64,000 nucleotides of DNA from NCBI RefSeq assembly GCF_000243215.1, contig NZ_JH594596.1, positions 457,872 through 521,871 on the forward strand, read 5' to 3'. A model generated the notes under the pieces. It had not been told where the DNA came from and ran no database searches. It saw nothing but the letters and a program-made list of their open reading frames with translations. The translations under genes and the position numbers were made by a program. This stretch comes from Odoribacter laneus YIT 12061 (lineage in GTDB: Bacteria > Bacteroidota > Bacteroidia > Bacteroidales > Marinifilaceae). Position 1 is the stretch's first letter. Each line of letters starts with the position of its first letter. This document shows, piece by piece, positions 27,670 through 37,300 of the stretch.

Positions 27670-28130
27670 AAAATAAGAAGTTTACTTTGTTTTTAATTGG
27701 AGTTGTGCTACTAGTCTGGGGAATAGTTATCTGGAGGTTATTACTTCCCATGCGGTCTGTACCGGACAAAAAGCTGCGGTCGCTTCCTGCTGTCTCTATG
27801 CCGTTTAACGCTACTGACAGCCTTTTGGTAAACTACCCCGATCCTTTTTTAGGAAAACAGCTTTTGGAACAAAAGGAAAAACCGGAAAAGCTTGTAAATC
27901 CGGCTACTTTTTTCAAGGATCCGAAGTCGTCAGCTTCTGTAGAGCCCCCCCCTTTTTTGTTTCGCGGGCGGCTTCGGCAGGGAAAAAAGGAATTTGTTCT
28001 GTTGGAAGTTGCCGGCTGTCAGAATATAGTGGCTGTTGGCTCTCAAATCGAAGGGTACCGGGTAAAAAAGAGTACCGACGATTCCGTGGTATTGTGGAAA
28101 AAACAGAAAAGCTATGTTTTGTATAAATAA
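27666..28130 (+). CDS. GspC/PilP-like periplasmic connector
   Basis: A 154-residue bitopic protein: one N-terminal transmembrane helix (about 7-25), a Pro-rich linker, and a C-terminal small beta domain (about 95-154; FLFRGRLRQGKKEFVLLE ... VAVGSQIEGYRV). This fits the homology-region (HR) domain of GspC or PilP, which binds the secretin N0 domain. There is no PDZ domain, so it is a short GspC. The start is GTG at 27666 in a GTGA overlap with the lipoprotein stop, indicating coupled translation. The next gene starts 25 nt downstream. Confidence 0.75.
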   Translation: MKNKKFTLFLIGVVLLVWGIVIWRLLLPMRSVPDKKLRSLPAVSMPFNATDSLLVNYPDPFLGKQLLEQKEKPEKLVNPATFFKDPKSSASVEPPPFLFRGRLRQGKKEFVLLEVAGCQNIVAVGSQIEGYRVKKSTDDSVVLWKKQKSYVLYK

Positions 28131-28155
28131 AAAACTTTTTTGTCGGCGCATAAGG

Positions 28156-29382
28156 ATGAGTTATTCTGAAAAGACGTGTAAGGCCTCTGTGCTGGCTTCC
28201 GTCATGATTGTAGCTGTCTTGATGTTGCTGGTTGTCAGTGGCTTGATATTGGTAAGGGAGCATTACGATTCAGCTTTTTATCGTTTGCAGGAACAAAAGC
28301 AGCAACAGATGTGGCTGGATTCCGGTTTTTTGTTTTACTGCCGGGATACGGCCGGACAACTGAGAGATACGGCTGGTTATGTGCTTTTTCCGGAAGATAA
28401 GCGTTCCCGGATACGGGTGGAAGCGAAACCTTGGGGTTTGTACGAAGCCGTTACGGTGATGGTGGGGCGGACTTCTTCGGTACGGCTGTTGGGAATGGCA
28501 CAGTCTGCCCGTCTGCCGGTTCTGTTGTATGCTTGCGACCGGGGAGGAATTTTTTCTTTAGCCGGTCGTACTCAGATAGAAGGAAAGGCATGCCTTCCTG
28601 CTGCGGGCGTTAGCTATACGGCCGTACGTTCTGAATTTTTTGACGGGACGCCTTTGCCGGTTTCCCAGATCAGCCGGAGCGGAAAGGAACTGCCTGCTTT
28701 GCAGGAAGAGGTAAGACAAAGAGTTACGGATTGCTATCGTCTGGAAGAAGGAGTTGTCTGGACCGCCCCCTTACCGGAATACTGGAAGCAGCCTTTCGGA
28801 GAATCTACTCTTATTTTCCCGGTAGGAGGAGAAATAAAAGGGAAATATAGCGGTAACGTGATTCTATACAGTGAAACACCGGTATACCTAGGGGAGGAAT
28901 GTCGTTTGGATGCTGTATTGATGGTTGCTCCTTCAGTGGTGATCGGTCCCGGTTTTCAAGGGTCTTTGCAGGTGTTTGCCCGGGATACGGTGGTCGTGAG
29001 GGAAGGGGCGGAACTGGAATATCCTTCCGGGATTTATTTGTTGTCCGCCAATCCACAAAGACGGGTGGAAATAAAAGAGCATGCCTGGGTAAATGGGTAT
29101 GTCATTGTGGACGGAGAGAGGAGAATAACGCAGAAAAGGGAAATAAATTACAGACAGGCTCTTACCGCCCGGGTGAGGGGATTGGTATATGTCGATGGGA
29201 TAGCACAAGTACAAGGCATCATTGCCGGTGCTTTGTATGTAAAGGATAGCTATTATTTTTCTGAAAGCGGGTATTATTCCGGATTGTTGTACAATGCTGT
29301 TCTGTTAGAGAATCCGGAGATGATATGGCCTTTTTGGTTAGAAGGCTGCCCGGAAAGGAGGGTGATCCGATGGCTCGAATGA
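28156..29382 (+). CDS. Large minor pseudopilin, GspK-like position, with a repetitive beta domain
   Basis: A 408-residue prepilin. The leader ends in KA|SVLASV (cut after A10), followed by a strongly hydrophobic helix. The +5 residue is Ser rather than Glu, as in GspK, the tip pseudopilin. Unlike GspK, the large periplasmic part (about 220-380) has many short strands in a bactofilin- or beta-helix-like pattern (GKYSGNVILYSETPVYLG, GAELEYPSGIYLLS, GYVIVDGERRI, RGLVYVDGIAQVQG). It is thus probably a filament-tip adaptor with a new head domain. An ATG at 28114 is in frame but overlaps the GspC-like gene; 28156 gives the standard short leader. It overlaps the next gene by ATGA. Confidence 0.75.
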   Translation: MSYSEKTCKASVLASVMIVAVLMLLVVSGLILVREHYDSAFYRLQEQKQQQMWLDSGFLFYCRDTAGQLRDTAGYVLFPEDKRSRIRVEAKPWGLYEAVTVMVGRTSSVRLLGMAQSARLPVLLYACDRGGIFSLAGRTQIEGKACLPAAGVSYTAVRSEFFDGTPLPVSQISRSGKELPALQEEVRQRVTDCYRLEEGVVWTAPLPEYWKQPFGESTLIFPVGGEIKGKYSGNVILYSETPVYLGEECRLDAVLMVAPSVVIGPGFQGSLQVFARDTVVVREGAELEYPSGIYLLSANPQRRVEIKEHAWVNGYVIVDGERRITQKREINYRQALTARVRGLVYVDGIAQVQGIIAGALYVKDSYYFSESGYYSGLLYNAVLLENPEMIWPFWLEGCPERRVIRWLE

Positions 29383-29717
29383 AAAATAGTGTCAAAGCTT
29401 CTTCTTTGACGGAAACGATAGTGGCTGCCCTCATCCTATTGATCACTTTTATGGTGACGATGGAGACATTGGGACGGTTGATGGTCAGGGCGGGGATCGA
29501 AGGGCGGGAGATCGTTTGTATCTCTGCCTTACAGCAATGTTGCCGGATAAATCGGGACGATTTTCTTTCCGGGCAGCCGGAAATACAGGAATACGAATGG
29601 GGTGAATTGCAAATAAAGAGGGAACCTTATGCTTACGGTTTGTATCAGGTGACCTTAAGGGCAAAGATACGGGAAGGAGAAAGAGAGATTGTATTTACTT
29701 ATCTCAGGGAAGAATGA
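29379..29717 (+). CDS. Minor pseudopilin (GspI-like)
   Basis: A 112-residue prepilin with leader MKNSVKA, cut before SSLTET (Glu at +5), then a hydrophobic helix and a small globular region with two Cys (QQCCR). Small size and position between the K-like and J-like genes fit GspI. The frame is open further upstream, but the ATG at 29379 overlaps the previous stop as ATGA and gives the same leader form as its siblings. The next gene also starts in an ATGA overlap, so the three minor pseudopilins are translationally coupled. Confidence 0.78.
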   Translation: MKNSVKASSLTETIVAALILLITFMVTMETLGRLMVRAGIEGREIVCISALQQCCRINRDDFLSGQPEIQEYEWGELQIKREPYAYGLYQVTLRAKIREGEREIVFTYLREE

Positions 29718-30268
29718 AAAAGAAAGGAAACTTACAAAAAGAGCTGAAAGCGATGACATTACCGGAATTGTTAATTGTCCTGGTTGTAGGAGGGCTTCTG
29801 TTTATCGCTCTTTTTGAAGGTTGGAACACGGTAAGGCGATGTAGTATTGATTTACTGAAAAGAGGAGAGAGAGGCTATACCACTTTTTCCGGTATAGAAA
29901 AACTGGACGCTTTGTTTTTCGTTTCCGATAGTATTGTTCCGACAGACCGGACGATTGTTTTTTTTCGAAGAGATTCGGTGGCGGGTGTATTGGACTATTC
30001 CCGTTCATCGGTGATTTTCGAATGGCACAGAGGAGGAGAAGCGGTAAAAGATACATTGTTGCGGAATGTACAGGCTGTGGTTCCGGTCGTCTCCGGATAC
30101 GGTAAATTTCGGAAAGACAGCCTGTATGTAACTTTGAAAGAAGGGAATAAATCCTGGTGTTTGGGGTTTGGAAGGCGACCCTTGGAAGAGGAAGAACGGG
30201 TACGGAAATTTGAACTTTTGGAAAAAGAAAAGGAACCCGTCGGTAAAATGCGTTTTCAGGTGGATTAA
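29714..30268 (+). CDS. Minor pseudopilin (GspJ/GspH-like)
   Basis: A 184-residue prepilin with leader ending KA (A13), cut before MTLPELL, Glu at +5, then a hydrophobic helix (VVGGLLFIALF). The globular part contains a series of strands (TDRTIVFFRRDSVAGVL, SVIFEWHRGG, DSLYVTLKEG) compatible with the GspJ or GspH fold. Its size is nearer to GspJ. The start overlaps the I-like gene by 4 nt. The GspF gene begins 12 nt downstream. Confidence 0.78.
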   Translation: MKKKGNLQKELKAMTLPELLIVLVVGGLLFIALFEGWNTVRRCSIDLLKRGERGYTTFSGIEKLDALFFVSDSIVPTDRTIVFFRRDSVAGVLDYSRSSVIFEWHRGGEAVKDTLLRNVQAVVPVVSGYGKFRKDSLYVTLKEGNKSWCLGFGRRPLEEEERVRKFELLEKEKEPVGKMRFQVD

Positions 30269-30280
30269 AATAAGTAACTC

Positions 30281-31327
30281 ATGAAAGATGTGAAATGGAA
30301 AGATGTTAAAAAGGAGACTTTTTTCTCAGAGCTGTCTTCTCTTTTGGCTTCTGGTTTGGATTTTAGTCGTTCTTTCCGGCTTTTAACGGAAGGAGAGACG
30401 AATAAACGGATTAAATTTGTATTAGAGGAAATCCATCGTTCTGTCATCGGAGGAAATGCACTTTGGCAGAGTCTGGCTCAAAGCGGTCATTTTACACCTT
30501 TGGATTACGGCGTGGTGCGTATTGGGGAAGAAACCGGCCAATTAAGCCGTTCCCTTTCCTTCTTGTCGGAGTATTACCGGAAACGAATAGCCCGTCGTCG
30601 GATGATTTCCGGAGCAGTCAGTTATCCTTTGATTGTATTGGCAACGGCAGTTATTGTATTGGTGTTTATGATACTGGTGGTCGTGCCGATGTTTGAACAG
30701 GTTTACACCCGTATGGGTGGGGATTTACCGGCTATGACCCGTTATATGATTGCTTTTTCTCAGGATTTTCCTGCTTGGCTGACAGGGATGGGGATTGGAT
30801 TGTTTGCCGGTATTTTGTTTTTTCGTTATTATGGTAAACGTCCTTCCGTACAGCGTGTGACGGCGGCCCTCTTACTTCGGATTCCTCTTGTAGGCAATCT
30901 CATTCGCCGGAATTGCCAGGCCCGGTTTTGCAGTTTACTCTGGCTATTATACACTTCCGGAGTTCCCTTGTTGCGGAGTATCGGATTATTGGACGGAATT
31001 ATTTCTTTTTATCCTTATCGGATGTCTTTTGCGGCTGTGTGTGAAGGCTTGAGGAGGGGGGATTTATTTGCAGCCTGCCTGGGACGTTTCCCTTCCCTTT
31101 ATGACAGAAAATTAGTCACTCTTTTACAAGTCGGAGAAGAAACCAATCGTTTGGGGGAGATGCTTGCCCGCCAGGGCGAAGAACTGAGTTTGCGTCTCGA
31201 GCACGACCTGAAACAGACCGGAAATTTACTGGAGCCCCTGTTGGTTTTGGGGGTAGGAGCACTGGTAGCGGTGGTGTTGATATCGATGTATTTGCCGATG
31301 TTTAAGCTTGGTACGACAATTCACTGA
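30281..31327 (+). CDS. Type II secretion inner membrane platform protein (GspF/PilC family)
   Basis: Polytopic platform protein of 348 residues with the duplicated T2SSF domain: each half has the GEETGQL-type motif (about residue 85 and again GEETNRL about 285) followed by transmembrane segments (about 113-138, 165-188 and 315-340). It would couple the ATPase to pseudopilus growth. It lacks the ~50-residue N-terminal extension of some GspF proteins. It is the last recognisable machine gene, 115 nt before the first Rhs gene. Confidence 0.93.
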   Translation: MKDVKWKDVKKETFFSELSSLLASGLDFSRSFRLLTEGETNKRIKFVLEEIHRSVIGGNALWQSLAQSGHFTPLDYGVVRIGEETGQLSRSLSFLSEYYRKRIARRRMISGAVSYPLIVLATAVIVLVFMILVVVPMFEQVYTRMGGDLPAMTRYMIAFSQDFPAWLTGMGIGLFAGILFFRYYGKRPSVQRVTAALLLRIPLVGNLIRRNCQARFCSLLWLLYTSGVPLLRSIGLLDGIISFYPYRMSFAAVCEGLRRGDLFAACLGRFPSLYDRKLVTLLQVGEETNRLGEMLARQGEELSLRLEHDLKQTGNLLEPLLVLGVGALVAVVLISMYLPMFKLGTTIH

Positions 31328-31442
31328 GTTCTAACCTTAAATGTATTTGCCTATGAGAATGGAAAATTGAAATTCGGATCCGAACCTGCCGGAGAATGCA
31401 GGAAAACAGCTTTATAAAATTTTTAATTTAAAATTTTACACG

Positions 31443-34358
31443 ATGAAAAAAATATCAATCTTCAGCTTTAGTCTAAAAACAATGGGAGTGCTCTGGGGAT
31501 TTTTAGGAATGGGGATGTCTGGATATGCGCAACCGGAAGAGACCGCTGCTCGTCCTTCTGCGGACGTATGGGAATTTATCAAATATGGAAACGTACCGGT
31601 AAATTTATATTCCGGTATGTTAAACCTGACAATACCGCTTTACCAATACAAAGATAAAGATTTTAATGTGCCCGTCACTCTGGGCTATGCTTCCGGCGGA
31701 TGGCTGCCTAACCGCTTGCAGGGAAGTTTGAGTCCGGGTTGGTATCTTACTGGAGGTGGATGTATCACCCGTCAAATCCGGGGTGTCCCGGATGAAGAAG
31801 ACGGGGTGGAACGGCGGAGATATACGGAATATTTCCGGGAAAGTACGAACGAGAGTTTGCCGACTTATTTTCAGTATTTCCCTGGGAAGGGGTGTATCCG
31901 CACTTATTCCCTTTATCTTTCCCCTTCTTCTTATACCGGATACGATCCGCAGCCCGATATATTCTATTTTAATTTTCTGGGGTATAGCGGATCTTTTCAA
32001 TTGGGACGAAACAATCAGATTCATGTCTACAATACCAATGTGCCTGCAGGAGAAATTAAAATAAATATCAGGCCCGGCGAACAGTACAGCGATATGAGTG
32101 CTTTTTCTATCACTACCGGAGAAGGTACGGTCTATTATTTCGGGGAGTTTCAGGATGAAAATGACGTTGCTACCCGGGAATATACCGAGATCTTAAAACG
32201 GTCGGATGCAAGTACCGAAAGGCAGACGACTTCCTGGATGCTTACCCGTATTGTGGCTCCTGACGGACGAGAAATAAAATTCAAATACCGGGAAGGAGGC
32301 ATACAAATGGATCCGATTTTGACGGCTAATGTGGAGCGGAATAGAGTCAGTTCTCCGTTGACAAGTCTCAATTGGAACGCTTCTTATCAGACAACCTCGG
32401 GGAGTAATGAGTTCTTCTTTGAGACGGCCCGCGTATTTCCTTTGATTTTGGAGGAAATGGTGGTTGATAATCAGTTGCGGATAAAATATTTCCATTCGGA
32501 CCATCCCGGCGATTATTGTCTGGATTCTTTAAAAGTAACAAATCTGAAAACCGGCCGGGAGTTGAAAAAATGCCGTTTTTTTTATCTCTGGAAAGGGAGT
32601 ACATCCCGATTTCTTCAACAGGTGGAAATTTCCGGAGAGGGAAACTATCGAATGGAATATTACAATGAGGATCAGACACCTCCTTACCGCAGCTTTAGCG
32701 TAGACCATTGGGGTTTTTATAACGGCAAATCCGGAGCTTCTTTTAGTTTTTTACCGGAAGTCAGCGTAAATGCCGACTTTGAGGAAACAATCGTCGGAAG
32801 TAGCCGCAATCCGGATGCAACTTATGGAGGATTCGGAATGCTGAAAAAGATTACCTATCCAACAGGAGGCTGTTCTGAATTCGACTACCAGGGGAACGAT
32901 TATGCCCAGGCTGTCCGGCGGGATAAATCCTCTCGTTTTCTGCCCTATTTAAAGCCAGAGAATACGGCTCAGCCCGCCGGAGGAGTACGCGTCTGGAAAA
33001 TCCGGGATATGACTCCCGAAGGACAGGTGATCAGCCGGGAGTTTACCTATAAAACGGCAAATAATTTGAGTAGTGGTATCCTTTTGAAATATCCCCGTTA
33101 TTATACACATTACAAAGGAATAAGTACAGACGGGAATTATTATTATCTGCGGGAATGTTCCAGTTACTCCTCTTTACACAATAGTGTATATACGTTGGAT
33201 GAAGGACATTTGGGATATAGCCGGGTTGTGGAAAAAAGAGAGGATAATTCTACTATTGAATACGAATACAGTGATTATGCGACCTGCCCGGATGATGAGG
33301 CCGGAATTGTAAATTATGGGAATGGAGGCGGTTATCAAATTGAACTTTCACTGCGTGATTATGTCAATAATTTGTACAGTAGTCTCAATTCCAGGCATAG
33401 GGACAGGGGGAAATTACTCCGGAAAAGAATGAGGGATAGTGCCGGAAAACTGGTTTATCAGGAGACTTATGTTTACGATACAACTCCGCTTCCTTACTTT
33501 GAAGATATCAATCTGTGCGGGGATACTTTCCGGAAAACCCGTATTTATACTGCCGATCATTTATTGAGGCAGGAAGTGAAAACCAGTTATTACGGAAATG
33601 ATTCGGTGGTATCGGCTACTGCTTATGCTTATAATACTTTAGGGGAAAAAATTTCTACGGAGACCAAAGATAGTAGAGGTGTAGTTTACAAAGAGCAAAT
33701 CCAGTACGTGGGCGATATCATCGCCGGGGACCGGACAAGTGTAGAAACTGCAATGGTCGACCGGAATATTTTGGCTCCTCCTTTGAAAACCGAGAAACGT
33801 TTTCGTCCTGAAAACGGCACGGAAAAACTTTTCGGAGGGGAACAAACGGAGTTTGGGTTATTCAATAACCTGATATTGCCGGCTGCTTTCCGCAAAGCTT
33901 GTCTCGATCAACCCACTAGCGCTCCTTTGTTTCAGTCCTCTCTTTATACGGATACTGAATTAACTTATGACTTGTACGATAAAAAGGGGAATATTTTACA
34001 AACTACGGCAAAGGATGGAAAAAAGACGATTTATATCTGGGGATATGGCGGTTTATACTTGATCGGAAAGGTGGAGAATACAACCTTGGCGAAAGTAAAG
34101 GGCATTTCAGGTTTGTCTTCCATAGAAAATGCACCTTTGACCGGAGCTCTTTCGGGTACTCAGGAAACAGAACTCCGGAAATTGTCGGGAGCTTTGGTGA
34201 CCGCTTATGATTACCTTCCTTACGTCGGTGTGGTTTCCATTACGGATGCTGCTGGTATAAAAGTACAGTACGAATACGATAGCTACGGACGCTTGAAGAA
34301 TGTAATGGATGGGGAAGGCTGTCTGAAAGAAAACTACGAATATCATGTCCAACAATAA
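31443..34358 (+). CDS. Secreted Rhs/YD-repeat protein, N-terminal half of a split Rhs system
   Basis: A 971-residue exported protein. A signal peptide ends near GYAQ (about residue 29). The mature N-terminus (VWEFIKYGNVPVNLYSG, then IPLYQYKDKDFNVPVTLGY and LSPGWYLTGGGCITR) is the segment that opens Bacteroidota Rhs proteins and resembles the start of SpvB/TcB-like shells. YD-type repeats follow, ending in VQYEYDSYGRLKNVMDGEG. It lacks the Rhs core end motif and any toxin tip, so it probably pairs with the next gene, as TcB pairs with TcC, to build a hollow cocoon. No lipobox or T9SS C-terminal domain. The second Rhs gene starts 11 nt later. Confidence 0.86.
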   Translation: MKKISIFSFSLKTMGVLWGFLGMGMSGYAQPEETAARPSADVWEFIKYGNVPVNLYSGMLNLTIPLYQYKDKDFNVPVTLGYASGGWLPNRLQGSLSPGWYLTGGGCITRQIRGVPDEEDGVERRRYTEYFRESTNESLPTYFQYFPGKGCIRTYSLYLSPSSYTGYDPQPDIFYFNFLGYSGSFQLGRNNQIHVYNTNVPAGEIKINIRPGEQYSDMSAFSITTGEGTVYYFGEFQDENDVATREYTEILKRSDASTERQTTSWMLTRIVAPDGREIKFKYREGGIQMDPILTANVERNRVSSPLTSLNWNASYQTTSGSNEFFFETARVFPLILEEMVVDNQLRIKYFHSDHPGDYCLDSLKVTNLKTGRELKKCRFFYLWKGSTSRFLQQVEISGEGNYRMEYYNEDQTPPYRSFSVDHWGFYNGKSGASFSFLPEVSVNADFEETIVGSSRNPDATYGGFGMLKKITYPTGGCSEFDYQGNDYAQAVRRDKSSRFLPYLKPENTAQPAGGVRVWKIRDMTPEGQVISREFTYKTANNLSSGILLKYPRYYTHYKGISTDGNYYYLRECSSYSSLHNSVYTLDEGHLGYSRVVEKREDNSTIEYEYSDYATCPDDEAGIVNYGNGGGYQIELSLRDYVNNLYSSLNSRHRDRGKLLRKRMRDSAGKLVYQETYVYDTTPLPYFEDINLCGDTFRKTRIYTADHLLRQEVKTSYYGNDSVVSATAYAYNTLGEKISTETKDSRGVVYKEQIQYVGDIIAGDRTSVETAMVDRNILAPPLKTEKRFRPENGTEKLFGGEQTEFGLFNNLILPAAFRKACLDQPTSAPLFQSSLYTDTELTYDLYDKKGNILQTTAKDGKKTIYIWGYGGLYLIGKVENTTLAKVKGISGLSSIENAPLTGALSGTQETELRKLSGALVTAYDYLPYVGVVSITDAAGIKVQYEYDSYGRLKNVMDGEGCLKENYEYHVQQ

Positions 34359-34369
34359 ACAGATGCGTC

Positions 34370-37300
34370 ATGAAAAAATTAATTGTTCTTATCGTTTTAT
34401 TTTGTTGCAGGATCGGTATAGTTTATTCCGATTCGGTCATTTTTTTAGGTGAATTTTACCTGTTTTTTCCGTCTGCACATACTTCTGCCATAGAGCCTAA
34501 GATTACGGTCGGATTTGACGATACGTATTGCTCTTTTCAGATTAAAGCCTTTTCGGACTATACGGTGGTGAAAGAAAAATATGAGATCGCCGATACGTGT
34601 GTAGCTGCGGAAGAAGATACCCTGTATGTATCTGCCGGAGAAACAGAGCCGGTAATAAATGCTTCAGCCAGATTGCTTTCGGATCCGATTCCGGTGGAAC
34701 CAGTCGATCCCATAGAACCGGAAAAATTGATCCGTTTTGAATTTGTCAGTTTTGAGGATAGCGGGGGACAAATTAACTCTATTTCCTGTTATTACGAGCA
34801 TAGTAGCATCAGCTTTAAACCTAATTCTACTGCTGCCGTTATCGAAGGGAATGTGGTCATTCATTATAATACGGTGTACCTGAATGAAAACGGGCAAATA
34901 CACGCAGACGGAAGTTATACGGAGACCCGTTACGGCCGTACAATGAAATTCTCTTACGCACAGCAACCCCGGGTAGCCTTGGAGGCTGGAAATATACCTG
35001 CTGTCCGGTATTTTCCGGAGGGAGCTTCTTCCTGTCGACTGGAAGGTTGTGAAGCAAAAGGAGGAAAGGAAAGTTATTCTTATACCTGGCAGCAGTATAC
35101 GGCTTCGGGTTGGCAGAATATATTGGGGGCTTATGCAAAAGATTATACCGTCAGTCAACCCGCCGAAAATATGTATTTCCGAAGAATGGTCAGAAGTGGG
35201 AGTCAGACAGCTTATAGCAATGTATGTGTCTTGAAAAAAGACGAGTTGGGGAACCGGAATTATATTTTGAAGACGACTGCCTTAAAGAAAGGAGATGCCG
35301 ATCCGGAGGATTATTATCGTTCTACAGTCACTTATTACGACGGCTTGGGACGGAAAACCCAGGTAATCGGGATAGAAGCCTCTCCGGAGGGCAGCGATTT
35401 GATTACGTCTTTTTATTACGATGCTGTGGGAAGGGAAGATGCCCGGACTTATTTACCCTATGCTCTTTCCGGTAATAAAGGAAAATACGATGCTCAGGCA
35501 TTTAATCATCAGACTTCTTTTTATGACGTTCTGTATCCGGGCGAAGGGACGTATGCTTATGCGGAAAAAGTGTATGAGGCTTCTCCCTTGGATCGGGTGT
35601 TGAATGCTTATAATACGGGAAAAATTTTCCGGGAAAAAGATAAAAAGACCACCTATCAGTATACGACAAATACGGCGACAGAAGTTTTCCGTTTTCTCGT
35701 CAATAGTGACGGAAGTTTTAAAGTGGAGGGTTATTACCCGGCTCATTCCTTACACAAAACAGTGGTCATAGACGAAGACGGGCATACTTCGGAAAGCTTT
35801 ACCGATATTTCGGGGAAGGCTATATTGCAGCGGCAAAGGGGAGAAGGGAATGAGAAAGCGGACACTTATTCGGTATACGACGACCGGGGCCGTATAGTGG
35901 CTGTTATTTCACCGGAGGGGGCTGCCCTGCTGAGCAGCGGATTGACGGTGAGCCGGACTCATACCGTGGCCAGCCGGTATAGTTATCTTTATACTTATGA
36001 TAAATACGATCGTCTGATTGGCAGAAAATTGCCCGGGCTGGCAGAAGAATATTCTGTCTATGATAAAGGCGACCGGGTCGCCATGTGGCAGAACGGAAAT
36101 TTACGGGCTTCTAATCAATGGAAGTTAAATCGATATGATGCTTTGGGACGATTGACGGAAGTAAAACTCATTTCTCATACTTCTACGCGTGCTGCTTTGC
36201 AATCTCTTTTTGATGCTGGGAATACTTCCTCCCTTTACCTGGCAAGCGGGGTTTTGTTACAAGAGTGTGCTTATGACAGTTATCATTTGTTATCTCCTTT
36301 TCTCTTCTCTTCAAATGATATTTCCCTACCTCTTGTTCCGGACGATGGCTCCGTTATCATAAAAGAAGATGCTCATCAGCTGGCTGTGCCGAAAGGTTTA
36401 TTAACCTGGGAAAAGTTGGCTATTATGGAGAACGATAATACCGTTTCTCATTATATTGAAAAAGCTTATACATACGATAAAGAAGGACGGATTTTAGAGG
36501 TAAAAGAAAAGAATCCGGAAGGATTGATTCATGTGCTGTCTAAAGTATATGATTTCGTCGGTAATGAGATGCAGATTCAGGAACAATCTGCTGTGACTGC
36601 CAACGCTACTTCTACTTTATTGACTACAAATACTTACGATCTTCAGGGGAGATTGTTGCGTACGGAGGCTGTTTTAAATGGAGATGGAAAGGGAGAAATG
36701 GAGTATGAGTACGATCGCCTGGGGCAACTTTCAAAACGGATTTACGGTCAGGCCGCCTGTACGGAATCCCTTACATATACTCTTCAAGGCTGGTTAAGCA
36801 GCCGGACGTCGGTTCCCTTCTCCATGCATCTGCGTTATCAACAACCGGTGCAGAACAGTACGACAGCTGCTTATACGGGAAATATCAGCGAATGGGAATG
36901 GACACAGGGAAGCGGGACCCCTTCTACTTACGCCATCGACTACGATGTTTACGGACGCTTTAAAGGAGCTCGTTCCTTTACCGGTAATACTTTGGATAAC
37001 CGGAACACGGAACAAGGTATCAGCTATGATTTGAACGGAAATATTAAAACATTACAGCGGACCGGGACTACGGCAACTATCGTAGATAATCTGGTGTATA
37101 CTTATACCGGGAATCAACTGACCGCATTGACCGAAAATGCGGCTCCGGTTTCCGGGGACATCTATATACGGGGGAACACTGCGGCAGGTTCCTATACCTA
37201 CGATGCGGACGGAAATTTACTGACGGACAGTCGCCAGGGCTTGAATTATCAATATAATTACTTAAATTTGTTGAGACAAGTCACTTCCGGAAACACCTTA

